Part shown: positions 9,008 through 17,423 of the stretch, piece by piece
How the letters are laid out: each line of letters begins with the position of its first letter
How positions within the stretch are numbered: position 1 is the first letter of the stretch
The notes under the pieces: generated by a model
What the model saw: the letters and a program-made list of their open reading frames with translations, nothing else
The model's database searches: none
What the model was told of the DNA's origin: nothing
Program-made: the position numbers and the translations under genes
NCBI GenBank assembly: GCA_948852375.1
Contig: CAQOYX010000024.1
Location: forward strand, 1-18,867
Length of the DNA stretch: 18,867 nt
Direction of reading: 5' to 3'
Source of the DNA: an uncultured Clostridia bacterium
Lineage (GTDB): Bacteria; Bacillota_A; Clostridia; TANB77; CAG-508

Positions 9008-9045
9008 ATACCATAGTTAAATACATTTGTAAATAACTATGGTAT
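9008..9045. repeat. 12-base perfect inverted repeat before recG, overlapping a possible promoter
   Basis: ATACCATAGTTA and TAACTATGGTAT are separated by 14 bases. On the plus strand a CTCTTTTTT run follows, as in a terminator, but there is no plus-strand gene to terminate. On the minus strand the repeat covers a possible promoter, TTTACA, 17 bases, TATTCT, ahead of recG. It could be an operator or a leader hairpin. Confidence 0.55.
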
Positions 9046-9093
9046 CTCTTTTTTGCTAGTTTTTACATAGCAACCTGTTCTTTCCTAAATCAC

Positions 9094-9546
9094 TTAAATT
9101 ATTGACGTTTCAAATTCTTCTTGATAACACTCAGCATAGATATCTGTAAAAAATTCTCTATCTTTCATGTCTACTAAATAAGTGCTACTAAGCATACACC
9201 ATGCCACTGATTTACCAATAGTGGCATATTTGTTTGCTAAACTATGTGCAAACTTTTCCTTTTCAGTATCATTTTTAAAAAAACTTGAATCATCATACTG
9301 AATCTTGGCTTGTTTTCCATACTCCCTTATCAGCATAGCTGTAACTAAGTATAATTCCTCAGGAATTTGTGTAGCTTTTAAATCAAAACCATTTCCATGC
9401 TGTAAAAATCGGACAAGTTCTGGAAAAACATTAATCCTTATGCCTTTTAGTAGTTCAAAACAGCCATGAATTGCTAAATCGTTAACGTGTTCTTCCTGCT
9501 CTAGCTTGTTGGCTTGTGCAAGAAAAAGGCTTATCACTTCTTTCAT
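9094..9546 (-). CDS. Hypothetical protein, 150 aa, first gene of the recG transcript
   Basis: ATG 9546 lies seven bases after GAGAGG. I do not recognise the family. The protein is soluble, acidic and mostly helical by composition (leading segment ISLFLAQANKLEQEEH), with no signal peptide or membrane span and no clear motif. Codons are less AT-extreme than in the glycosyltransferase genes, as for the 157-aa gene on the other side of recG. A very strong promoter (9602-9630) sits upstream, and recG follows after 134 bases that contain an inverted repeat. No CGG occurs in its sense strand. It may be an accessory gene inserted before recG. Confidence 0.7.
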   Translation of the reverse strand: MKEVISLFLAQANKLEQEEHVNDLAIHGCFELLKGIRINVFPELVRFLQHGNGFDLKATQIPEELYLVTAMLIREYGKQAKIQYDDSSFFKNDTEKEKFAHSLANKYATIGKSVAWCMLSSTYLVDMKDREFFTDIYAECYQEEFETSII

Positions 9547-9601
9547 TATGCATCCTCTCTTTCATCTTTTTAGGAAAGAACTTCATCTAGTTTATGTAAA
9601 T

Positions 9602-9630
9602 ATTATATAGCATTGCTTTAAAAAAGTCAA
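9602..9630 (-). promoter_or_regulatory. Strong sigma-A promoter for the 150-aa gene and recG
   Basis: Minus strand TTGACT (9630-9625), a 17-base spacer, then a perfect TATAAT (9607-9602), 55 bases before the ATG at 9546. It is the best promoter match I found in the window. It lies in the divergent gap shared with the plus-strand M23 gene. Confidence 0.8.
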
Positions 9631-9683
9631 TTGTATGAATAAATTTACCTTTTTTTAATATACATACTACGAGGTGTATTTTG

Positions 9684-10791
9684 TTGTTAATTAAATCTAT
9701 TAAAATAAATAAATCCTATGTGATTTTCTGTGCCATATGTTTTATTATTATATTAGCAATTGTTGCAGTATCAATTATATATCCATTTTCTCTACCTGTT
9801 AATTCTCGGAAGTTTAATATGGTCTAATAATAATGCTACTACTGATAATAAGTCTACTACTGATGAAAAAAATTATATTAAATGGGTAGATTTTAATGTT
9901 ACTTATGAAGTGTTAGATAAAACTTCAAAATTTGATATTAATTCACATAATAACAATGAACAAGTACAGTATAATTGGATTGAACTAATTTCATATCTTG
10001 CTTGTAAATATGGTGGTAATTTTAAGAATTTTAAACAACGTGATCTTATATCATTAACAGATAAATTAAAAAATGGAACTACTATGGAAGAATTAACTAA
10101 GAACTTAAAAAATTATTCTTATTATTATGAAGCATATGATGCTATTTTACATGAATTTATTGGTGAATATGAAATTGAATTACCAAAAGATGCTGGAACT
10201 GAAACTAAAACTTTTACTAAAAAATATGGTGTAAAGGCTTTTTTGCCTATTGCAAAGAATTATAGTTTTAGCCATTATGATGATTTTGGAAATGCTCGTT
10301 CATATGGTTTTAAAAGAGTTCATCTTGGAAATGACTTAATGGGAAGTATTGGTACTCCTATTGTTGCAGTAGAGTCTGGCATTGTTGAAGCTATTGGTTG
10401 GAATCAATATGGTGGTTGGAGAATTGGTATTAGAAGTTTTGATAAAAAACGTTATTACTATTATGCTCACTTAAGAAAAGATCATCCTTATGTCTCTGAA
10501 CTTTATGAGGGCAAAGTTGTGTGTGCTGGCGATGTTATAGGTTATCTTGGTATGACTGGATATAGCACAAAGGAAAACATAAATAATATAAATGTTCCTC
10601 ATTTGCATTTTGGTATGCAGTTAATTTTTGATGAATCTCAAAAAGATGGGATCAACCAGATCTGGATTGATGTTTACCAAATTATTGAATTTCTAAGAAA
10701 AAATAAATCTGAAGTTATTAAACTTAATAATGAAACAAAGGATTATAAAAGAAAATACGATATTATTGATCCCAACTTGCCTTTTGAATAA
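9684..10791 (+). CDS. Membrane-anchored M23 (LytM) peptidase, about 368 aa, needing a +1 shift at an in-frame CGG
   Basis: It is expected to cut peptide bridges of peptidoglycan outside the cell. The proposed start is TTG 9684 (TTG 9681 is adjacent), seven bases after GAGGTG. One membrane span occupies about residues 11-34 (segment VIFCAICFIIILAIVAVSII), giving a single-pass anchor. The frame reaches TCT CGG at 9804-9809 and would stop five codons after the CGG. Skipping the C (C|GGA) continues as SGSLIW into the extracellular part. The catalytic domain is complete: HLGND (His213, Asp217), AHLRKDH (about 261-267) and HLHFG (His306, His308), the zinc ligands and catalytic histidine of LytM enzymes. 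Without the shift the anchor and the peptidase are separated. No other CGG occurs in the gene. Confidence 0.85.
9807..9809 (+). promoter_or_regulatory. Proposed +1 recoding site 4: in-frame CGG after the membrane anchor of the M23 gene
   Basis: Zero-frame context is GTT AAT TCT CGG AAG TTT. Codon 42 from TTG 9684. Reading C|GGA AGT TTA joins the membrane anchor to the catalytic part. This is the only site on the plus strand; CGG is again in the sense strand of the gene. Confidence 0.75.
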
Positions 10792-10909
10792 TAATTTACT
10801 AAAGAACTCCAAAACCAAGCTTTGCTTGACTGACCCACACAGTATTTTTGGCTTTATTTTACAATTTAAGAATTATTTTGATATATACTTTTTATTGATA
10901 GGAATGAGA

Positions 10910-11767
10910 ATGATGATAAAATTTAGAGTAATAAAATTAAATTATAAACTTATATTTGCTTTTCTTATTTCAATATTACTATTTATATCTATATGTATAT
11001 ATTATAATGTTAAAGCTAATAACGAACCTAGTATTAAGATTCCAATTATTATGTATCATAGTATTTTAAAATCAAAAAGTGGAGATTATATTATACATCC
11101 AGATGTTTTAGAAAAAGATTTAATATATATTAAAGAAAACGGATATGAAGCAATTACTATGGCTGATTTAATAGATTATGTATATGAAAATAAGCCTTTG
11201 CCTAATAAATCTATTATAATTACCTTTGATGATGGTCATTATAATAACTTAACTTATGTAGTTCCACTACTTGAAAAGTATAATATGAAAGCTGTTATTT
11301 CTATAGTTGGCAAATATACAGATACTTATTCAGAATCTGATGAAACAAATCCAAATTATAGTTATCTTCGTTGGAAAGATATAAATGAACTTATTAATTC
11401 TGGTATAATAGAGTTTCAAAATCATACCTATGATTTGCATACATTAGCTTCAAGGAAAGGTTCTATGAAAAAGTATTGTGAAACAAAAGAACATTATAGT
11501 AATGTTCTTTCAAATGATATATTAAAACTTCAGGATGCGTTTAAATCTAATACAAATTATGTACCAAATACGTTTACATACCCATTTGGTGCAATTAGTA
11601 AAGATTCATTTGGTATTATTAAAGATTTGGGATTTAAGGCGAGCCTTTCTTGTGAAAAAGGTGTTAATTATATTACTAAAGATACTGAATGCTTATATTT
11701 GTTAAAAAGAAATAACAGACCAAGCAATATTTCTACTGAGCAATTTTTTAAGGAGTTGTTAAAATAA
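10910..11767 (+). CDS. Polysaccharide deacetylase (NodB homology, CE4), membrane-anchored, 285 aa
   Basis: A metal-dependent esterase that removes acetyl groups from N-acetylated surface polysaccharide or peptidoglycan. ATG 10910 is preceded by AGGA at six bases; ATG 10904 and 10913 are alternatives. An N-terminal hydrophobic span (LIFAFLISILLFISICIYY) anchors or exports it. The NodB domain shows IPIIMYHSI, ITFDDG (catalytic and metal aspartates), NHTYDLH (the two metal histidines, H-x4-H) and TYPFG, with a final LLKRNNRPSN region. It follows the M23 gene by about 118 bases on the same strand; the two probably act together on the wall. The gap has two small hairpins but no clear terminator. 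Its only CGG (11140-11142) is out of frame (AAC GGA), and the gene is intact. Confidence 0.9.
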   Translation: MMIKFRVIKLNYKLIFAFLISILLFISICIYYNVKANNEPSIKIPIIMYHSILKSKSGDYIIHPDVLEKDLIYIKENGYEAITMADLIDYVYENKPLPNKSIIITFDDGHYNNLTYVVPLLEKYNMKAVISIVGKYTDTYSESDETNPNYSYLRWKDINELINSGIIEFQNHTYDLHTLASRKGSMKKYCETKEHYSNVLSNDILKLQDAFKSNTNYVPNTFTYPFGAISKDSFGIIKDLGFKASLSCEKGVNYITKDTECLYLLKRNNRPSNISTEQFFKELLK

Positions 11768-11872
11768 TTTACAATTTATGCTATTACAGTCATAAAGACT
11801 TTAATAAAAAACAATTTTTTTGTAATATTTCAGTTGTATACATTATCTGCTTTAAATATTGAATAGATAAAT

Positions 11873-11910
11873 AAAAATTAGATGTAGCTAAAAGTCTACA
11901 TCTAATTTTT
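11873..11910. terminator. Bidirectional rho-independent terminator between convergent genes
   Basis: AAAAATTAGATGTAG and CTACATCTAATTTTT form a perfect 15-base stem with an eight-base loop and T runs on both strands. It ends the plus-strand deacetylase transcript and the minus-strand transglycosylase transcript. The TAG stop of the latter lies inside the stem. Confidence 0.92.
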
Positions 11911-12474
11911 ATATAATTCTCTATATATTTTATAATCCCTTAATATCTTTCTTACATAATTATTTGTTTCTTTAAATGGTATATTTTCTATATCGCTTCC
12001 ATCCTCTTTTATTATGCCTTGTTCTATCCATCTTTTTACATTTCCAATTCCTGCATTGTAGGCTGTTAGTGCTAATAAGTAATTGTTGTTATATTCTTTC
12101 ATTAGGTTTGAAAAGTATTTTGTTCCTAGTTGTATATTTAATTCTGGATTATATAAAGTTTCTCCCTCTATGAATTTTATTTCTTGTTTTCTTGCAATTT
12201 CTTCTGCTGTTGGCTCCATTAATTGCATTAATCCTATGGCATTACTACCAGATACAACATTTGGGTTAAAGTTGCTTTCTGCTTTTATGATTGCAAATAT
12301 TAATATAGGATCTACTTCGTATTCTTCTGCATATTTATATACGTAACTTGAGTATGTTGTTGGATATATACTTTTTAATATAATATTTTGTACTTTAATT
12401 ACACTAAATAATATTATTGCTATTATTAGTGTTATCGCTATTATAATTGCTATTTTTATAATTCTTTTTTGCAA
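11902..12474 (-). CDS. Soluble-type lytic transglycosylase (SLT domain), membrane-anchored, 190 aa
   Basis: It cleaves the MurNAc-GlcNAc bond of peptidoglycan with formation of a 1,6-anhydro ring. The start is TTG 12474, nine bases after AAAGGAAG; no ATG fits better. Residues about 5-28 are a membrane span (IAIIIAITLIIAIILFSVI). The SLT domain follows with the catalytic glutamate in IIKAESNFNP (about residue 66), then GLMQLMEPTA, NPELNIQLG and LTAYNAG. The length is typical of the small Clostridia proteins of this family. It is downstream of polA, separated by 188 bases that hold a large inverted repeat. From general knowledge, many Clostridia have coaE between polA and this gene; here it is missing. 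No CGG and no frame break. Confidence 0.92.
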   Translation of the reverse strand: MQKRIIKIAIIIAITLIIAIILFSVIKVQNIILKSIYPTTYSSYVYKYAEEYEVDPILIFAIIKAESNFNPNVVSGSNAIGLMQLMEPTAEEIARKQEIKFIEGETLYNPELNIQLGTKYFSNLMKEYNNNYLLALTAYNAGIGNVKRWIEQGIIKEDGSDIENIPFKETNNYVRKILRDYKIYRELYKN

Positions 12475-12521
12475 GATACTTTTCTTCCTTTCTTTTGCTT
12501 TTTCATTTGATGTTCGCTTTC

Positions 12522-12632
12522 AAGAAGTAATATATTTGATTTTTTTCATTACCCTACTACCAACACTTATGGGTAGCTGTCACTTCCAGCTGTCCGTGTT
12601 TTCATTACAAAAATTAAATATATTACTTTCTT
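12522..12632. repeat. Structured inverted-repeat element (possible ncRNA or MITE-like) between polA and the transglycosylase gene
   Basis: The outer arms 12525-12544 and 12609-12628 pair over 20 bases with one mismatch and extend further with a bulge. The inside is clearly richer in G and C than its surroundings. On the minus strand it holds two inner stems, AGCTG/CAGCT and TACCC/GGGTA. No T run follows the outer stem on the minus strand, so it is not a simple terminator. It is about 110 bases long, with imperfect symmetry and no coding potential. I do not recognise it as a known riboswitch. Confidence 0.6.
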
Positions 12633-12662
12633 CACTCTGATTTGTTGTATGTCTGCTCTTTT

Positions 12663-15473
12663 TTATTTTGCTTCATACCAATTATTGGCTTCTCCTAGTT
12701 CTACTTTTAGTGGTATTTTTAGGTTTGTTGCGTTTTCCATTGATGTTTTTAGTATTTCTTTTACTTGTTCTTTTTCTTCTACTAATGTATCTATTATTAG
12801 TTCATCATGTACTTGTAAGACTAATTTTGATCTTAATCCTGCCGCTTGCAGTTTATTAAATACATCTATCATCGCTATTTTCATTATATCTGCTGCTGTT
12901 CCTTGTATTGGTGTGTTCATTGCTACTCTTTTTCCAAATTGCCTTACCATATAGTTTGATGATTTTAATTCTGGTATTTGTCTTTTTCTAGAAAATAATG
13001 TTTCTACATATCCTTTTTCTTTTGCTTCTTCTACTATATCTTCCATGAATTTTTTTATTCCACTATATTTTTCTAGGTATTGATCTATATATCCTTTTGC
13101 TTCTTTTTTTGATATTTCTAACTGCCCTGCAAGTCCAAAATCACTAATTCCATATACTATTCCAAAATTGACCGCTTTTGCATTTGACCTTTGTTCTTTT
13201 GTTACTTCTTCTATTGGTATGTTTAAGACTTTTGATGCTGCTTGTTTATGGATGTCTTCATCATTTCTAAATGCTTCTAACATGTGTTCGTCGCAAGATA
13301 TGTGTGCGAGAACTCTTAGTTCTATTTGTGAGTAGTCTGCATCTAGGAAAATACTATCTTTACTTGGTTTGAATGCTTTTCTTATTCTTTTTCCCGCTTC
13401 TTGCCTTGTTGGTATGTTTTGTAGGTTTGGTTCTGTAGAGCTAATTCTTCCTGTTTGAGTTACTGTTTGATGAAAATATGAATGTATCTTTTGATCATTT
13501 TTATTAATATATGGAATTAACCCCTCTACATATGTTGAACTTAGCTTCATAATTCCTCTGTAATCTAGTATTTTTGAAACTACTGGATGTTTGTTTTTTA
13601 TTTTTTCTAGTACATCAACATCTGTAGAATATCCGCCTTTTGTCTTTTTTACATATGGTAGTTTTAGTTTTTCAAATAAAATTTCTCCTAGTTGTTTTGG
13701 AGAATTTATATTGAATTCTTCTCCTACTAAATTATAAATTTCTTTTGTTAGTTCTTCTAATTCTTCTTTTAAAACATTTCCATAAGATACAAGTTCTTCT
13801 TTATCTACTTTCATACCTGTGTATTGCATGTCTGCTAATACTTTTACAAGTGGCATTTCTATTGTTTTACATAGTTCTAAAGTGTTTTCTTTAGTTAATT
13901 TTTCCTGTAAAATTTTTTCTAGTTTTGATATTGTGTATGCATATATAATGCTTTCTTGTTTTTGCTTTGGATTTTCTTTTGTTTGGTCGTTTATTTCAAA
14001 TAAATTTAATTGTTCTTTTTCTTCTTTTACTCCATTTTGTTTTAGGTATTGTAATATATCAATTCCTGCATAGTTAAAGCTAAGCCCATCTAATGGGTAT
14101 TTTGATGCTACTGGATTTAGTAAATATGCTCCTATTTTTATATCAAATTTAAAGTCTTTTGCTGTAATGCCTATTTGCTTTAGCAAAATATAATCCTTTG
14201 ATAGTTCATAACCTATAAGTGCTTTTTCTTCGAATATTCTTTTGAAATATTTAATAAATTCCTCTATTTTGTTTTCAAATTCGTAGTAATATACTGTGTT
14301 TTCTACACATATACTAATATTTATTATTTGTTTTGGAATGACTATAACTGTACTTTTGTTATTAATATCATTCTCATTATTTGTATTTTCTATAATTTTA
14401 TCATTTACAATATTACTATTGTTTTCGTTATTTGCATTAATAACGTTTTTTAATCCAAAATAATAAATTATTTCATCTTCCTTTTGTAATGTTTCTACTA
14501 ATTTTTGTAATTCCGTTTGTGTTTTTATTTCTTTTATGTCAAAATTTATATCTTGTATTTCTGTTTCCTCTTTTTCTTTATTTTCTTCTTGCAAGGAGAA
14601 ACGTTCAATGTATCTATTAAATCTATATTTTTTAAATAGCTCTAATACTTTGTTTTTGTTCCATTCTTCTTTTTTCATTTCATCTAAATTTTCTTCTATT
14701 GGTGAATCTATGTTTATTCTTCCAAGTTCTCTTGAAAGAAGTGCAAGTTCTTTGTTTTCTATTAGTTTTTCCCTTAGTTTTCCTTTTATATTGTCTGTCC
14801 CCGCTTCTATCATATTATATAAATTATCTATATCTGTATATTCTTTAATTAATCCAATTGCTGTTTTTTCACCTACTCCTGGTACTCCTGGAATATTATC
14901 TGATGTGTCTCCCATTAATCCTTTTACTTGGATTAACTGATATGGCTCTAAACCATATTCTTCAATTACTTTATTCCTATCATAATAATCTGTTTCGGTC
15001 TTTCCACCTTTTGTTCTTGGAATTTCTATTGTTATTCTATCTGTTGCTAGTTGGAAGTTATCTCTATCTCCTGAAAGAATTGTTACATATAGTCCATTCT
15101 TTTCTCCGAATCTTGATAAAGTTCCTATTATATCATCTCCCTCATACCCTTCTTTTTCTATAATTTTAATGTTCATTGCTTGCAATATTTCCTTTATTAT
15201 TGGCATTTGCATAGCTAGTTCTTCTGGCATTGCTTTTCTGTTTGCTTTGTATTCTTTATACATCGCATGTCTTTTGGTTGGTCCTTTTTTGTCAAAGGCT
15301 ACCACTATATATTCTGGTTTTAGTTCTTCTTCTGTTTTGAAAAGAATGCTTAAAAAACCATATACTGCATTTGTATAGGTACCATCTTCTGTCATTAACA
15401 TTTTATTTCCCATTATTCCATAAAATGCTCTGTTTAAAATACTATTTCCATCTATCAACAATATTCTTCCCAT
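12663..15473 (-). CDS. polA: DNA polymerase I, 936 aa, exonuclease-proofreading domain degenerate
   Basis: It fills gaps and removes RNA primers during repair and lagging-strand synthesis. ATG 15473 is chosen (AAGGAG nine bases upstream, MGRILLIDGNS start) over an in-frame ATG at 15545. The 5'-3' exonuclease domain (about 1-300) has FDKKGPTKR, YEGDDIIG, SGDRDNFQL and GDTSDNIPG. The middle (about 310-560) has the outline of a 3'-5' exonuclease but lacks the DxE metal motif and contains an Asn/Glu-rich insert, so proofreading is probably lost, as in Bacillus and Taq enzymes. The polymerase domain has motif A DADYSQIELR (about 711), motif B RSNAKAVNFGIVYG (about 762) and motif C VHDE (888-891). 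Seven sense-strand CGG trinucleotides are present, all out of frame, and the frame is intact. It is a good internal control for the CGG observation. Confidence 0.97.
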   Translation of the reverse strand: MGRILLIDGNSILNRAFYGIMGNKMLMTEDGTYTNAVYGFLSILFKTEEELKPEYIVVAFDKKGPTKRHAMYKEYKANRKAMPEELAMQMPIIKEILQAMNIKIIEKEGYEGDDIIGTLSRFGEKNGLYVTILSGDRDNFQLATDRITIEIPRTKGGKTETDYYDRNKVIEEYGLEPYQLIQVKGLMGDTSDNIPGVPGVGEKTAIGLIKEYTDIDNLYNMIEAGTDNIKGKLREKLIENKELALLSRELGRINIDSPIEENLDEMKKEEWNKNKVLELFKKYRFNRYIERFSLQEENKEKEETEIQDINFDIKEIKTQTELQKLVETLQKEDEIIYYFGLKNVINANNENNSNIVNDKIIENTNNENDINNKSTVIVIPKQIINISICVENTVYYYEFENKIEEFIKYFKRIFEEKALIGYELSKDYILLKQIGITAKDFKFDIKIGAYLLNPVASKYPLDGLSFNYAGIDILQYLKQNGVKEEKEQLNLFEINDQTKENPKQKQESIIYAYTISKLEKILQEKLTKENTLELCKTIEMPLVKVLADMQYTGMKVDKEELVSYGNVLKEELEELTKEIYNLVGEEFNINSPKQLGEILFEKLKLPYVKKTKGGYSTDVDVLEKIKNKHPVVSKILDYRGIMKLSSTYVEGLIPYINKNDQKIHSYFHQTVTQTGRISSTEPNLQNIPTRQEAGKRIRKAFKPSKDSIFLDADYSQIELRVLAHISCDEHMLEAFRNDEDIHKQAASKVLNIPIEEVTKEQRSNAKAVNFGIVYGISDFGLAGQLEISKKEAKGYIDQYLEKYSGIKKFMEDIVEEAKEKGYVETLFSRKRQIPELKSSNYMVRQFGKRVAMNTPIQGTAADIMKIAMIDVFNKLQAAGLRSKLVLQVHDELIIDTLVEEKEQVKEILKTSMENATNLKIPLKVELGEANNWYEAK

Positions 15474-15571
15474 GGATTTAAACTCCTTTATTTTTATTAA
15501 ATTAATGTTACTATTTTTAGAACCACCACTCCACTTTGTGAACAAGTCCAGCGGTTATTTGGGCTATAGCC

Positions 15572-17259
15572 CTACTTATACAATTCATAAATCACAAATC
15601 TGCCTAATTTTCCTGCATATTTTGCATGTGCATATAATCCTCCATTATACATTTTTTCTAATATATCATTTCTATATTCATAATGTAGCATAATAACTAT
15701 ACCATTTGTTGTATCTATACTATTTATTACTTCCTTTATGTTGTTTATAGAAAATGTATCTTTTTCCATTATATATGTGTTTTCCATTTTTGTAAGTGCT
15801 TCATAACATTCCATTGTTTTGTTGTATTGTGCTGATAGGGCTTCATATATGTATATCATTGGCTTGTTTTTTAATTTTGTTTCTAAATAGTTTAATACTT
15901 CTTTTTGACCTTTGTATGTGTATGCATTGTTTGATAATTTCGGTATTACTGATATAACAAAACATATTGATATTATTAGTATAGTATAGAATGTTTTTTT
16001 TATGTTTATTATGTCTTGTAGCATATCATAGAAAAAGTAGATTAATGTACAAAATATTAGTGGTATTATTGGCATTAAATATCTTAAATCTATGTATGGT
16101 GAACATATTATGGAGATCACCAAATATGATATCATTGGTATTATTACATACTTAATTCTTTGCTTATTTACTTTATTATTTTCATTGCAATATTTATTTT
16201 TTCTTTTTTCTTCTGTTTCATTGTTTGCTACATAATTTTTAGTTTCATTATCGTTTATTTTTTCAATCTGTCTATTTGATATTCTTTTTAGTACTATCCA
16301 TAAAGTACAAATTATTACTCCTAATATTATAACTATATAACCATAACCATTAAATATCTCATTATTTATTAAACTAATATTTTCCTTTATCTTATATAAT
16401 ATAATAGTAATATGATTTTCTAAGAATCTTATTGCTTGATATCCTCTGTAACTAAAAAATATATGCATAATTGAATATGGAAATATTAGTATTCCTGTTA
16501 TCCCAGATAATGTTAATGAACCAATATAAAATAACATATTTTTATATTGCTTTTGCTTTATATATTTTATCATATACATTATAAATAATACAGCTATAAT
16601 TATCAAATAATAGTAATGTGTTAAAAATCCGTATTATAACTTCTATGTATAATGGTATTATATCTTTATATGTTAATTGTTCTTTTTTACTTTTTCTTAT
16701 ATGCCAGTATATTAACATTAATATTTCTAGAACTAATAACTCATACATTCTTACATACATAACTGTTTCTATTACAGCTAAAGAAAATCCACTTACAAAA
16801 CATGCTAATAATGCATAATATTGACTTGCAAATATTTCTTTTGATATTAGGAATAAGTATATTTCAGCTATTATGAAGATTATAATGTTTAATATTGTTC
16901 CTTGCCATATTGAGAATTCACCTATATTAAAACTGCATGCTATTCGTAATAGTAAGTAGTATAATGGTGGGTGTACGTCTTCTATTTGATTATTGTATAC
17001 TGCACTAAAATCGTTTTTTTCATTTTCGTTTATTGTTAGATAGTCTTGGTAATATTCTTTACTATGCCAGTTGTTTAAGAAGTCTTCATTTTCATATATA
17101 AATGCTCTTTTGTAACCGCATTAAGCCATGTGAGTAGTATTCGTCTATGTGGTAATATTCTCTTTTGCTTGTAGCATATATTATTGCTAAGATTTGCGCT
17201 AGTATTATTATAATTAGTAATATTATTACGATGATTTCCTTTGATTTTATTTTTTTCAT
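15572..17259 (-). CDS. GT-C glycosyltransferase (GT39/ArnT-like), about 561 aa, needing two +1 shifts at in-frame CGG codons
   Basis: A polytopic membrane enzyme expected to move a sugar from a lipid-linked donor. ATG 17259 lies six bases after AGGGGT. A first span (residues about 8-27) is followed by YYHIDEYYSHGLM, the Asp-Glu loop of this family. At codon 48 the frame reaches ATG CGG; skipping C gives GYKRAF and a stop-free frame with IEDVHPPLYYLLLR and several membrane spans. At codon 210 it reaches ATA ATA CGG; skipping C gives GFLTHYYYL, another family hallmark, followed by the long membrane and C-terminal part to the stop at 15572. A hydrophilic, Asn/Lys-rich loop lies in the C-terminal half. 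Without shifts three useless fragments result. It lies 164 bases after the 17424 gene and 98 bases before polA. Exact sugar and acceptor are unknown. Confidence 0.85.
16629..16631 (-). promoter_or_regulatory. Proposed +1 recoding site 6: second in-frame CGG of the GT39-like gene
   Basis: Zero-frame context is GTT ATA ATA CGG ATT TTT. Reading C|GGA TTT TTA ACA gives GFLTHYYYL, the family-typical membrane segment, and joins the frames. Without the shift 28 unrelated codons follow. Confidence 0.83.
17116..17118 (-). promoter_or_regulatory. Proposed +1 recoding site 5: first in-frame CGG of the GT39-like gene
   Basis: Zero-frame context is GGC TTA ATG CGG TTA CAA. Reading C|GGT TAC AAA joins HIDEYYSHGLM to GYKRAF and to the later VHPPLYY motif. 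Without the shift a stop follows after seven more codons. Confidence 0.82.
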
Positions 17260-17423
17260 ATTTACCCCTGTTTTTTGGATTTGCATTTTGCTTCCAGACA
17301 ATAATATATTTTATTTTCTCCATTCCACCCACTACAATGCTAACTGGTATTTTCTTGCCTCTTGGTTACCTAGGATTCCATTGCTAAAATAAAATAATAT
17401 TACTGTTTTCCCTCTAGGTTGTA
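17260..17423. other. Gap between two glycosyltransferase genes
   Basis: 164 bases with no convincing gene, terminator or RNA. A short stop-free frame starting with GTG/ATG near 17320 overlaps the next gene in another frame and looks like a shadow. Confidence 0.4.

Noticed and set aside
10792..10903. Terminator or CRISPR-like repeat between the M23 and deacetylase genes
   Set aside because: Only two weak hairpins (CAAGC/GCTTG and ACTG/CAGT) and no T run or repeated unit.
12663..15173. Plus-strand open frames opposite polA
   Set aside because: They have Ser/Phe/Leu-rich shadow composition, no ribosome binding sites and overlap a clearly real gene.
15561..15574. GGGCTATAGCCC palindrome at the end of the GT39-like gene
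   Set aside because: A six-base-pair palindrome with no loop and no T run; too short to call a terminator or operator.
17075..17332. 85-codon minus-strand frame starting near 17332
   Set aside because: It overlaps the start of the GT39-like gene in another frame, is Asn/Lys-rich and lacks a ribosome binding site.
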